In this document: in pieces, positions 1-12,400 of the stretch
How the letters are laid out: every line of letters begins with the position of its first letter
Position numbering within the stretch: the stretch's first letter is position 1
Source: Zelonia costaricensis
Lineage: Eukaryota > Euglenozoa > Kinetoplastea > Trypanosomatida > Trypanosomatidae
DNA length: 64,000 nt
Assembly (NCBI GenBank): GCA_030849075.1
Contig: JASAOO010003547.1
Span: 54,374-118,373 of the forward strand
Direction: 5' to 3'
The notes under the pieces: generated by a model
What the model saw: the letters and a program-made list of their open reading frames with translations, nothing else
Told to the model about the DNA's origin: nothing
The model's database searches: none
Program-made: the position numbers and the translations under genes

Positions 1-1569
1 CTGCATGCGCTTGCGGGTGGGGATGCTGTTCATCTCCTGCTCGTACTGCTTCTGGTATGTCTTGGCGCCCTCGGTCATGAGGACGTTGCCGCCCGGGTAG
101 TCGTGGTACGTGTCGAAGCTGTTTTGGTTGAAGACGCGGACCGTCATCTCAGCCGGCAGCCGTGGCACCTCCGCCATCGCTTTCGGGTTGTTGATGTGCG
201 TCGCGTTCGCGCTGTTCTCGCGCACCGACTCGAGGTCGGAGACAGAGCAGTGAATGTCCTCGCAGTCCTCGCCCTTCTCGCACTCGGCGTGACTCAGCAT
301 CGCCGCGCAGAGCTTGAACTTCATCTTGAAGTTGTCGCCGTGGTCGTTGAACATGCCCACGTAGTCGATGCTGCCCTTTGTCACGTGCACGCTCTCCGAG
401 GGCACCTTGTAGTACCGCGTCAGGGTGGGGTCGTAGCAGTGCACAAAGAAGCCAGCCGCGTACGCCCTCTTGCCGTCCTTCTCCACCTCGCTCGGCTCCA
501 CCTGCGGCCACGTGTACTCGAGACCGGCAATGTGCACCTTGTCGCACCCGCTGCCATGCATGCAGCCCTGCGTGCTGAGGAAGCTTGTGCACAGCACCAG
601 CTTCGTCGTCTTTGGGTCAAAGCGCGTCACCGCCGGCGCGTTGCTCTTCTCCTTCGACTTGTCGGTGCTGGTCGACTTCTCCGCCTTGCCGTCATCCGTT
701 ACGCTGGTGTTGTTGCTCACCGACGCGCTATTGCTCTGCGGCTGGTGGTGCTGCAGCTGGGGGCGGATGTCGGCCATTGTGCTGTAGATGCGGTTGAGCT
801 TCACGCTGATGATCCGCTTTGTGTCGGGGTGCAGAAGGTGCACCGTCGGCGTCTTCTCCGGCACCGCGTTGTTGCTGCTGTAGTGGTGCTGCTGGTTGTA
901 GTAGTAACTGTTGTGCACCTGACGGTGGAACTGCGCGTTGTAGGCACCGTGTGCGCCACCACGCCCGCGGCCGCGGACGTTGTGGTAGCGCTGGGGGCCC
1001 ACAGGGCCGCCCACGAAGTGGTTTGTGCTGTTGCTGCCGCCCTGCTGGTGATAACGCATCGTCTGCGGCGACGGTGGCGGGGCCGACTGCAGCGGCATCG
1101 GCTGCGGAAAGAAGTGCTGCGGCTGCGGTTGGGGCTGGGACTGCGGCTGGGCCTGGGGCTGAGGGTATCCGTAGGGAAAGACCTGCTGCGGGGGCATGTA
1201 GGACTGCTGCGGCATGAAGCTCATCGCTGGCTTCGCGGCACCGGAGTTGGCGGCGGTGTTCGGATACGCCAGGTACTGCTGCTGGTGTTGCTGCTGCTGC
1301 TGAGGGTAGCCATACTGGGAGGGAAAAACGTGCTGCTGCTGCTGCTGTTGGTGCTGATGCTGATGCTGGTGCTGCTGTGGATGCTGCTGCTGTTGCTGCT
1401 GTTGCTGCTGCTGCTGCTGAGGGGACGAGTGCTGCTGGGAGGGCATCTGCTGCTGCTGCTGGTACTGATGCGGGGGCATCGCGCCATGCTGAGGGTGCTG
1501 CGGCGCTCCCTGATTATTGCGGTACACCATCTGCTGGTTCCCGCCGCTGGCGATGTCCATCGGGAACAT
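1..1569 (-). CDS. CCCH zinc-finger RNA-binding protein, C-terminus cut by window edge
   Basis: The frame is open from an ATG at 1569 to base 1, giving 523 residues without a stop; the 3' end lies outside the window. The N-terminus is a Gln/His/Pro low-complexity region (about residues 20-160, with a run of about 12 Gln), followed by an RGRGRGG box near residue 190. Two C-x8-C-x5-C-x3-H fingers follow at about residues 326-346 and 418-440. The order and the sequence around the fingers match the next gene upstream (15117-16697), which has a third finger; this protein is cut just before the matching position. CCCH proteins of this kind bind mRNA and control its stability or translation, which is the main level of gene control in trypanosomatids. 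The T. brucei relatives are probably ZC3H31/ZC3H32, by order and architecture only. A second ATG at 1560 could also be the start. Confidence 0.88.
   Translation of the reverse strand, partial: MFPMDIASGGNQQMVYRNNQGAPQHPQHGAMPPHQYQQQQQMPSQQHSSPQQQQQQQQQQQQHPQQHQHQHQHQQQQQQHVFPSQYGYPQQQQQHQQQYLAYPNTAANSGAAKPAMSFMPQQSYMPPQQVFPYGYPQPQAQPQSQPQPQPQHFFPQPMPLQSAPPPSPQTMRYHQQGGSNSTNHFVGGPVGPQRYHNVRGRGRGGAHGAYNAQFHRQVHNSYYYNQQHHYSSNNAVPEKTPTVHLLHPDTKRIISVKLNRIYSTMADIRPQLQHHQPQSNSASVSNNTSVTDDGKAEKSTSTDKSKEKSNAPAVTRFDPKTTKLVLCTSFLSTQGCMHGSGCDKVHIAGLEYTWPQVEPSEVEKDGKRAYAAGFFVHCYDPTLTRYYKVPSESVHVTKGSIDYVGMFNDHGDNFKMKFKLCAAMLSHAECEKGEDCEDIHCSVSDLESVRENSANATHINNPKAMAEVPRLPAEMTVRVFNQNSFDTYHDYPGGNVLMTEGAKTYQKQYEQEMNSIPTRKRMQ
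1258..1462 (-). repeat. CAG/CAA trinucleotide tract encoding poly-Gln/His
   Basis: CTG/TTG triplets on the plus strand (CAG/CAA in the gene) are interrupted by CAT/CAC and a few other codons. They encode three Gln-rich blocks with alternating His in the N-terminal part of the left CCCH protein. CAG and CAA are mixed, so the longest pure CAG run is only a few codons. Length variation between strains is likely. Confidence 0.85.
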
Positions 1570-4500
1570 GGCGAATGTGGAAAAGACGGTGCGGTAGGGG
1601 TGGGCCCTGTAACCCTGACGGGGAACGACGATAGAGGTGTACACGAGAAAGAGAACGCACAACAGAAAAAGAGGACACACAAGAGATAGAGAAAACACAA
1701 GAAGACGCGGAGACCAAACGCACGCAGTAAAGCGCGAATCACTTGACTTGCCCTTTTTTTTCTTCTTTGGAGGAGGAGAGGAAGCGCGACGATGCGAAGA
1801 TGGGGAAGAGTGAGATGTGCGGAAGTCGTGGAGAGGGGGGGGAGAAGAGAGGGCAAAGCAAGAGGGCTCAGGAAGGGGGGAGAGGGAGAAAGATAAGAAG
1901 AAGGCAGATTGCGACACGCCACGGCACACTCACGAGGTCCAGAAAAGGAATACCTGCGAACAAGCCACAAGCACACGCGCACACGGAAGGGGTAATGCGG
2001 TAGGGTGGCTTGAGACGGTGGGTGCAGAGAAGACAACGAAGAATAGGACAGACGAGGAGCAGATCGAGAGAGGCGGGGGTGCGGGCAGCGCGAAATCACG
2101 GAGGCACTCGCGTGGAGAAGCGCTGCAGAGATCTTCAAACAAGGAGAAGAGAACGCGAAAGAAGCAAATGGCAGGTGCGTGGGCCGGCAGTGCCAAGAAG
2201 GGAACAGTGATGCGTCAACACACACGCAGAAAGGCGGTAAGGCGGGGCGACGAGCGGTTTGCCAGGGGGTGGGGTACTGTCGCAAACGTCCAGAGGAGAC
2301 AGAGGAGCCGAAGCAGGTAAAAAAAAAGGGAGGAGCTGAAAAAGAAAAATGTGCAAGCACAGATCAACGTCCCGCGTCGTTCACCGCGGGTGAGCCGTGC
2401 TGTGAGTAGGGGAGCGGGGGGAGGTATGCGGAGAAAGAGTTGAGAAGAACAAGAATGCGAAACGAGCGTGCAGCTCAAACACTCACAAGAGGCTGGCGAG
2501 AAAAAAAAAAAGGGAGACGCGGAAGCAGGAAAAAAAAAACGCGGAGGTGCTTTGCTGATTATAACAACGACAAGAGGTGCACCAAAGAAGGGGATGAAGG
2601 CGTGAACGGACTTTGTGAAGGGAAGTGAGCTCACCACAAGGAGCTGAGCTGAGAGAGGGAGAGTCAAGTGATGGCCAGAAGAAAAAAAAGGGGCACACGC
2701 AGACGACGCGAGTGGCACGGCAGGAGCGTCCAAAAGAAAAACGGAAGGAGAGGAGGGGAAAAACTGCTTCAGCAAGAAGTGAACACGAAAAAAAAGGGTT
2801 TGAACAACAGGCGGGGAGGCGTGCGATTGCACAGGAGTGAATACAAGTCGAGGTGAGCGGCCGCGGGGGTGCGAGCGCGTGTTCTCCTACAGAAACACTC
2901 AGACAGAGAGAGAGACAGAGACGCAGACACGCAGACACTCAGCAGGGAACGATGTATATCAGTCCTGACCGGAATTGCAGGACGAGGTAAAGCGGAAAGT
3001 GAACGAGGCAAAAGCTAAGACGCGTAAAGAGAGGCTGCCAGGGCAAATCAACAGACTCGCCACGGTGGCGTCGACGACACACGCGACCTGAACGAGCACG
3101 AGAGGCGCGTGGAACACACACACACACAGACGCAAGAGGTACGGCGCTGCACCGACCAGCCAGCGTGAGTGCAGTGCAAGGAAGACGAGAAGTTCAGAAA
3201 GGGGCCAACAGACGCGCCAAGGCGGGTATGGCGGGGAAAGGGGGGAGGGGCAGCGAGTGAAAGACAAAGCGGCGCCTGCGCGACACGCGCAGGGAAGCGC
3301 AAGCCGAAAGTAAAGAGACGAGAGGGATAAACGTGACAAGCTCCGTGCAGAACTGCAAGCGCGGGAGAGGGATGAGGTGCACGGCGAGGAGTATGGTGGG
3401 GACGTCGGAAGTAAAGAAGTGCACCGATCGAGAGATGAGGGGCAACACAACACGGTCACAAGCGAATCCGCTTAGAATCGGTGCTCTTTCGTTTTTTCTT
3501 TCCTTTTCCTTCTTTATTTCCCTTCTTCTTTTTTTTTTTTTTGCGACGTGTCTCAGTACTCGTGTGTGTGTGTTTGTTTTGCAGCTGACCGGTCTTGATG
3601 GAGAGGACGGTGGCTGGGTGTGTGATGCGGCTTTGCTCGGTGGAGTTGTATATGTGTTCCTTGAGCAGGCGTCGAGGCTGGGCAAGCGAGAACACAAAGA
3701 GAAAAAAAAAAAACAAATACAGGCAGAACGAAATCAGCAAAACAAAACTGAAAGCGAAAAGGAGAGGAAGTGCTCAGCAGGTGCAGAGAGAGAGAGAGAT
3801 AGAGAGAAACGGCAAGAAAGGGGAATGATAAGAGAGGGGGAGCGGCACTGCAAGACTCGAACTGAGACGCGGGTGAGGAAACCTGTGTAGGAAAAGAGCG
3901 GCGGAGACACGCAAGCAACGCAGAAGGAGGACGAGGAGAGAAGAGCGAGTGCAGGAAGTTGATGATGATGGCAAGCCGGCAAAGCGGAAAGCGGAAACAG
4001 AAGCGGAGAGAGGGGAGAGAGAGAGAGAGCTGGAGGAGGAGATATCAACGAGATGGAGAATCACCCAAGTAAGAATGAGACTAAGCCAGGAAAAATGAAA
4101 AAGGTGAAGCACAAGACCAGCGAAGTCTGCCGTCGCACCTGCTAGAGTGAGGAAAAAGAGAAGGCGAGCGCGGGGGGAGAGGGTGGGGGGCGCGAGGAAG
4201 CAGGAAAGACCAGGAAGAATAGTCGTGCGGCTTCCTTCAGTCTGAGAGGGGGGAGGTGAAGAGAGCACGCACGGTGTGCTTCGGTGTGTATGCGTGTGAG
4301 TGTGCTGAGGCTCGACCCAGGGTGCTCGGTGCCTTCTTCCGTTATGCTGACGGCTTTTCTTTCTCGCGTTTCTCTTCTTCGCTCGTTCTCGAAAGCGCAC
4401 GTATAAAACGCTAACGCGCACCACTTCCTTTCCAAGCTCTACCACGATGCGTGAGGTGCCTTTCCGTACGTCACAAGCAGCGTTGTCGAGCGAGGAGCGA

Positions 4501-6371
4501 TCTGGTGGCTCAGCGCACCCTTCCTTGAACTTCCTTTCTCCTTCGGCTTCTCCACTTTGGCAAGCCTCACGTACAATTGTGGGCAAAGGATAAAGCAGCA
4601 CTACGAGATGTGCAGAGGTGGTGTGGGTGTGGGTGTGTTTGGGGGGAGGGGAGCACAAGAGGGTAAGTCCAACGCTCTGGTGGTTCTATCCAGAGGCCTG
4701 ACGAGTCCGGCGAAGAACGGGGAGCGGGAAGGCGGGGGGTGGGGTGAGTGGGGGCGCGAGACGAAAGGGCAAAAAAAAAAATGGACAGAAAGGGATCGCA
4801 GAGACGAGGGAGGAGGAGCAAACGGGAAGGAGCTCTCTGCGGCACCAGGAGACACACAAACAGCGCACCACTCGAGAGGCGGAGACGCAGGGGAGGGGTG
4901 TGACAGCGGCGTTGCCGTCTGGACGGCACCGCAACGAGGCAGAAGGGGGCGGCAGGTAAGGAGAAGCGCGAGGAGGGCGGCGGTTGGACGAACAGGGCAG
5001 AAAGGAAGCAGCAGAGAAGAGAGTCACCTGGGGGAGAGGGAGGAAGCACTCACATACATGCACCCATACACACACAGACACACACACACACGAGACGGCA
5101 AGCACGGTAGGAAAGGGGGAGTGGCCTTCGGGGCTACTGAAGCGCTAGCGACAACAGGCGAGGTGGTGCACAGCTGGAGGAAGGGGGAGGGACGGAGAAG
5201 TGAGAAAAAAGGGGTCAGGGGGAGGGAGAAGGGGAAAGACGGAGAAACGGAACAGAGGAGGAACAGAACAGAACGCGAAGGACGAGCCGGGAAGGGGGGG
5301 GGACACGCACACACGCACTCACAAGTGAAGCGAAGAAGAAAAGAGCAATCAGAAACAAATGGAAGCGAGAGAACCACTAACGTCGGAAGCCGTGAAGGCC
5401 GACGAAAGCACGGAGGGGGGGAAAGAGGAGAAAGGAAAGGTCAAAGCAGCACACACGCATACGCGCACGCACACGCACACCCAGGAGGGGAAACAACCAC
5501 GCGGGGAGAGGGGAGTGCAGGAATCACGAGAGAGCAGACACAGAAGAAAAAAGAAGAAAAGAGAGATACGACAGGGCACGGTTGTGGGTCAGAGCGAGAA
5601 GGGGACGCTGGAGAGGGTTGAAAGCACAAGTGAAGCAGAGAAGGAACACAAAAAGAAGTACTGAGCTCACACAAGGGGGAGAGGGAGGCACACACTCACA
5701 CAAAAACAGCGACCGCCAGTCAAACGTGAAGATGAAGGCACTCAGATAGACGCGGGGGGGGGGGAAGGATAGCGCGGAGGGAGTGGGGAAGAAGCCACGA
5801 GCACCGGCGCGCAGATGGGGGGCAAGGAGGGGAGGGCGAGGACAACTCACGAATAAACGGAAAAACGAGCGTCGCCGAGCAACCCGAACGGGTGGGAAGA
5901 GACGCGGGGCAACAGCTGCTGTTGGCAGAGAGAGAACAAGGGTGAGAAGGCGCGAAGAGAGAGAGAGAGCTAAAACACAGAAAAAAAAGGAGGATGAAGT
6001 GGGCGAGAGCAAGTGTGAGAGGACACCAATGATATGCTTCTCGTGCGCACAACTTCTTCACAGCTTTTCTCTTGTGAGCGCGTGTGTGTTCGTGTGTGGT
6101 TGCTGTTCTTTTTTTCCTGAAAGAAGCGATGGCGCTTGAGGGTGAATGAGGAAAAGGATACGAGCGAGCGGCGGAGGTGATATAACCGCGGCTGAGGCGT
6201 GACACGAGGCTGGAAAGGAGAGTACAAGGGCGCTGTGGGTCGTGCGAGACGGACGAGGGGGCGAGAGAGAGCGAGAGAGAAAGACGAGGGGGGAGGCTGG
6301 GTGGGGTGCGAGGCGTGGGCAGGCGCGGTTAAAGTGGAGTGAAGGGAAAGGCAGGGCGGCGGGGCGGAGAA

Positions 6372-6401
6372 GGGAGGAGGGAGGAGGGAGGAGGGAGGAG
6401 G
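6372..6401. repeat. GGGAGGA heptamer tandem repeat
   Basis: About four copies of a 7-base purine unit lie in the long spacer. The tract is pure purine on the plus strand. Confidence 0.75.
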
Positions 6402-9400
6402 TTGAGATGTGGTGGGAGGAAGACGGAGGCAACACGCTGTTGTGTTCGACGCGCGGCGACGCCAGATCTGGAACGAGGAGGCCGGGCAACCGAACAGAAG
6501 CTCCGAGGAGAGCGAGCGATTGTGTGTTTCCCCCCCCCCCCCTCGTCTCCACGACGACAGCGCCGCGTGACGCGTTGAAGCAAGAACGTGTGCTCATCGT
6601 GTATGCGATGCGCTTCACGGCCCCGGAAAGTGCAGCGCAGGCGGAAGTGGTGGAACTGCCCTGGCGCACCCGCGCAGGAGGTGCCCACACAGGTGTCGAG
6701 GCAGCCCTCGATCGGCACATAACGCCGCATCGGCGAGGCCACAGTGCGAGCCACCAGGATGTGGAGGACACGCCAGAGCACCATACCCTGCTTCCTCTTG
6801 TCCCTCTCACCCGTAGTGGCCGGCACCCTCATCTCGCGAGGCCACTAACCTGTTCTTTCTCTTGGGTAAATCTCCTTTTTCTTTTCGCCTTCGACGATCG
6901 TTTTTTTTTTTCGTTTTCTCCAGAGAATCCAAATCTCCCTCGTACAAGCAAGGGGGGCGAGAACGGCCGGCAATTCAATCACGCGGGTAGAACGCAAAGG
7001 GAAGAAGTCGAGAAACACGCGGAGACACGCACACACACACATAGAGGCACACGCACTCACAGACACAAGACCTGAATTACAGCACCTCCTACAGAAACGC
7101 CGGAAGGCCCACATGCAGTGCGGGGGGAGGGGGGGGTCGGCTGCACGGAGATACACACGTGCACGTCTATGCACATCAGCGAGGGCACAGCGACGCCGAC
7201 TTGCCACATCCATAGACAAACAAAAGAGTAGAAGAAACGAGCGAACGCACCCCCGCAACGCCGCCACCGTCGAGAATAGTAAAAGACAAGCGAGCGAAGA
7301 GGGCTGTAGACCGCGCAAGAGAGAGAGTGGGGGGCAGAGAAAGAGGCAACCCAAGTGTACGTCAGAAAAGCGGCAGTGTGAGAGAGGGGGAGACGAAGCG
7401 CGACGGCAAAAGCAGAAGGATGACAACGTGAGAAGGAACACAAGCCGTCGAAACAAGCACTCGAAGGCACACACACACACATGCAGTGCTCGCAATCCAC
7501 GCGTCAGATAGCGTTTCTCATTTTGATGTTGCGCTCCTCGACTGCACAGGCAAACTGCCTCCCTCGCCTACCCCCACACGCACACACACGCGCCTTCTCT
7601 CTTGACCCCTTCCGTGCGACAGCTCCAAGCCCGTTCCTTATCAAATACTACGCAGAGGGTGCGCCTCCCTCTTGCTTCGACGCGGGGCACCTCCTCCGCC
7701 CCTCCCGCCCCCCCCCCTTCGCTCCGCGTGGCATCGCCACCCGGCTGTGGGCCTCCCCGAATGGGCAGGCTTTCGACTGCACGTTTACTCCGTGTGCACC
7801 ACAGCCGGCGCGTGAGAGCACGCGACGTCGGGCACGGAAGCCGTGGCCACGCAACTTGAGCAAAGCGAAAAAAGGGAGAGGAGAGGAGTGGTGGTGTCGA
7901 CTCAAGGGCCGGGGGTTGAGCGTGCAGCGGGCGGTAGTGGAGATACGGCAAGGGGGGGGGGGGCTTGCAACGACGAGGTGCCGGGCGATAGCACAAAAAC
8001 ACAGGGATCGAGTTTTTGAGGGGAGATGCGCGGCTCACAGCGGTGTGATGTGACGAGAGAAACGAAGATGCCTACACGAGCGACACGACTCGCTCCTCAC
8101 ACAAGAAAACACGAAAGCGAGGTGCGAAGAAGAGGGAGAAGTCAAAGAGCGGCGCTAAAGACGCGTCTCGCAGACACACGCAGCACGAACTGTGGAGAGA
8201 AGAAGGGCGCCAGCACACGTGCACAGGCATGTGCGCAATCCTCATCTTTCAACCCCCTCTCCCGGCACCTTGTCGACTCCTCACACGCGTGTGGGTGCTA
8301 GTTCCCGGAAGGGCGCCGCCAGATTCTCCCCACACCCCCAAGCACACAAACACAACACCGTGCAGCGACAACGTAAAAACCGAAAAAGAAACGAGGGCAG
8401 AGGCCCAACAGCACGTGCGCGGTTCCAACGAGATGGAGAGGAAGGAGCGGGGAGGGGGAGGGGGGCTTGAGTTGCACACGCGCACACGGAACGCCACGCA
8501 ACAAGAAAAAAAGGGGCAACACAAAAGCCATTGCCGGAAAGGCACGGCACCCAACACACAAACGCACGTGATCAGGGAGGGAGGGAGGGGGGGAACGGAA
8601 TCTTCGCAGGTCGCTCAAATGGCCCGCCAGGGAGGACGGCGGGTAGGTTACGTGGGGCTGAGGGGGGGAGGGGGAGGGGGCGTCGAGCAAAAGGGGACAC
8701 GTCACCCAGTTGGTGTGGAGGAAGCGGGTGGGTAGGGGAGAGAGGTACAACGCAAAGAGGGAAGAGCGAATGCAAAACGAGGAAGCGCCAGGGGGAAAGA
8801 AAAAAAGCGGGAGAAGCAGCAGGACGAGCGGTGCGTCCGCGACAGCTTTCCCCGCGCCACATTTCTGTGATGCAGCGGAGGCGAGGACAAACGCGGGTCA
8901 GCTCCAAACACACGCAAACAAGAAGAGGGCAGTGGAGAGGAAGCAACACCAAGGGGAGAAAAAAATGAGACGGCCCCCAGCGCCGAGAGGGGGAAAAAGG
9001 CGGAAAACAAAAGAGAAAACCCAAATAAGAGAGTAAAGCGGCGGAAAGGTCCAAGACTATGACTCAAAAAAAAAAAACGCAAGCAGTGACTGGCTGGACA
9101 CACACGCGTTAAAGACATGAACGCAGAGCGTTGCACTTGCTGTGCGCGTTGGCGCGGGTGTGCGCACGTGCACCCGCAGGTGTGTGTGTCCGCAATGGGA
9201 AAGGGGTGGTTGAGAGGAGAGCGAAGAAACAAAGGGACAGGAATATGGTGTAGTGGCCAAGGGGAGCGCCACGCGCCGACACAGCGATTACGCAGCGGGA
9301 CAGAAGAAGGAAAAAAAAGGGGACATACAGATCAGTGTCAGACAACCATAAAAGAGCTCCCGTCACCTCTCTCTCCCTCCCTTTCCTCTGCGAGTTTGCC

Positions 9401-12400
9401 CCGCGTTCAGGGTGGGTCAACGCGTCGGCAGGTGTACAAGTGCGGGTGCATCGTCGTGCAGCGAAAAGCACAGCCATGACGCCGCGCACGACACGGCACA
9501 TAACTACGGCGCTCAGCACACTCGAGCACTACACCTACTCCAGCATGGCGGGGCGCACCACACACACACTCGAACAACCGCGGGGGGGAGAGGCGAAACA
9601 CCCTCAAGCACACACACAGACAAGAACATCTGCACAGGCGTGGCCGGTAGCGGCAATAACAACATCAGACAAAAGAAAAAAAAAGGCACGAGCGCAAGAG
9701 CTGTGAATTCCAAATGCCAACCGCGATGAGGAGGTGGCGCACCCTCGTGCTGCCGCAGCGGTCCACGGCAGAAGGCAGCGAGTGCACGTCTCGTCCTGAC
9801 CGACACAGGATGGAGCAGAGGCGGGCGGCGTAGGCGAGAGACGTGAAAGGCGACGTGATCGGGCACGAAGAGGCTGAGCGATCGCGTCTCAGCATGAGCG
9901 TTCGACAGGGAAGACGGAGCTGCGGAGCGGGGAGAAGAGAAAAAGCCGACCGCAACGACACAAAGGTAAACAAGGCGGGGGTACGAGAGGGCCCAAAGGA
10001 GGGGGAATGGGAGGTCCAGGGAAGAGAGAGAATACGCCGAGACACACACACACACACACGCGCGCGCGCGCAGATGCTCACAGCATCGGCCAATGCACGG
10101 GAGAAGAAACGAGGACAGAGCGACGGTGTGCGGCCGATGCAGAAGGGAGAAGGTGGGGATATGCACGTCAGACAAGCGGAGGGGACATCCACGCAGAGCA
10201 CCTGCAGAAGGCGCTGACGGGCTCCTCGTGGTGATGCGCCAGCCAAGACGACCTGAACGGATGTAGCATTTGCTTAATGCGCACAGAGATGCTCCCGGTG
10301 ACGCGAGGTTGGGATTGTGTGTGGGTGGGTGTGTGTGTGGTGTGTGTGTGTAGGCTTGTGGGTCCTTGTGTGCGAGTGTGCTTGCGTGTGCGTAGGCGTG
10401 CAGCGCTTCGCCATCGAGGTCTACACTTCAAGGAAGAAAGCAGTTGGGGCGTTGGTGAGGGCAGGCAACCGGAAAAGGGAGTGACGACGAACGGGGACGC
10501 ACTGAAGCACAGGAAGTAGTGCCATCGGTGGAGGGCGGGAAGAGAGGCGTGGGCGTGAGACGCGGAGGCCAGCAGCTCGCACACCCCGCAAAGCCAAACA
10601 AAAAAGAAAAGTCGAGGAGCAGGAGAAGTGCTCAGCACAGCGGGGGGAGAGAGGCGTCAGGGATCGACTTCGCCCCCGTGCAGAAAAAAAAACAGGAGGG
10701 GAAGGGGGAGTTATCGAGAGTGAAGCGGGCCTGACGCAGTCTCACGCCGGTCCGCGTGGGACGGGAAGAGGGGAGGGGGAGAGAAAAAGGGGCGCAATGC
10801 AACAACGCGGAGCAGAGCCCGTCCCTGTACGTGGCGAGACAAGCGGCTCCCCACGCGAGGGGCAAAGGGGGAGGGCGTCGCTACGGAGGTGGAGACGGAG
10901 ACGCTGAGGAGTGGGGAAAGGGGAGAGGAGGGGGGCGGCCTGCGAAGCGGGAAAGCGTAGAAGGCGTCGTTTGCGTGGTTGAACTTTTTCTGTTTTGTCT
11001 TTTTGCGGGGTGATGATGGTGAAGGGGAAAGAAGAGGACAAGGACGTGTGGGGCATGCCCCACACAGCATGAGAGGGAGAAGAAAGCTGGGGCAAACACA
11101 CACACACACACACACCCGACGCGCAAAGAGGGCAGGCAATACGCCACCGACGAACACACGCACACACACATACACACATACACGCAGAAACGTGAAGGGA
11201 GTGAGAGCCGCACAAGAGGAATTGCCTAGGGGGAGAGTTCAAGCGAAAGCACAGCCCGCGAAAACGACCACACCGCCCGCGCGCACAGATGCGACGCCAG
11301 GGTCGAGGCAGTGCAACAGAGGCGGGTAAGGGTCTTTCCCGCCTCCATGACCGAGATGAAGAAGACGAGGGAGAAGAGAGCTGCGGGTCAATGCGTCGGC
11401 GGGAATTTCGGGCGCATACCAGTGGTGCACGTGGGAAGAAGGGGCGGCGGCTTTAGAGGGGGGGGGGAGTCTGAAGGCCGTGAACCGCTCCGATACGCGG
11501 CATGCGAGTTTCGCACACGGAAACCTCCAAAGAACAGCAGCGTTCTTTGTTTTCTCTTAAGGGGGTTGGGGGAGAGGGGGGCGACGCGAAACAAACAAAA
11601 GCACGTAAAAGATAGGGACTAGGTGAGAGCGACAGCACTAGAGTTCAACAGGGATAAAATGGCTGGAACAGGAAAAAAAAAAAAGGAGGGTAACGCGAGC
11701 GCGGAGAACGGGCGACGTCGAGGCAGGTGTAAAACGGTGGTAGAAGGATTGAGGGAGATAGTGAGACGGAGGGGGGAGGAGAGAACAGCGAAGAAAGAGA
11801 ACCAACACAGCACGGAAACGAACAGCACGCGCCCGCCCGATTGCATTCAAGTGCGGGGAATCGCGACAAATCACACAGAGAAACGCGCACACACACACAA
11901 GAGAGACGCACGCACGCAGAAAAGGAAAAAGGGGGGAGTGGCACACACACACACACACACACAGACACACGAATAGAAAAGGTTACAGGAGTCAAGGAGA
12001 GAAGGGTGAAGCGATGAGAAGCTGAACTCCATCGTGTGAAGACTGATGGGGATCTGAGAGCGGAAGGTGAGAGCTCAAGGGGAACAAAAAACACAGTGAG
12101 GAGGGCGTGGCCAGACGGAGACAGAAAGGTGGGTACCAATGGGCCGCTGCCCGTGCGGAGGCACCAGAGAAAGTGGTGGAGCGAGGTAGCGTCGAAACGA
12201 GAAAAAAAAGCGGTGGAGGTGATATCGGCAAAACAAAGAGAGAAGGACAGCGCGGAGATGCAGGGAAGACATGCTTGCGCGCAGTCGTCCGCGCACGGCA
12301 GCAAAAGGTGCTGCGCGTCACTTCGGCTCAGATGGGGAGAATCCATTCTTGATGGAGATCAGTTCGTGGGTGCCGGCGGCGGCAGAAGGGTGTGTTCATC

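Noticed and set aside
103..1689. 528-codon plus-strand frame
   Set aside because: It is the antisense of the left CCCH gene; composition (Leu/Val/His-rich) and lack of motifs show a shadow frame.
1221..2360. 379-codon minus frame
   Set aside because: Ser/Pro/Leu/Phe low complexity from pyrimidine-rich sequence; it overlaps the CCCH gene in another frame.
3774..4658. 294-codon minus frame in the long spacer
   Set aside because: His/Thr and Ser/Leu repeats from CA and CT tracts; no motif.
6058..6832. Two overlapping minus frames of 250 and 167 codons
   Set aside because: Less biased than their surroundings around 6590-6830, but the frame turns into repeats and no family or acceptor supports it.
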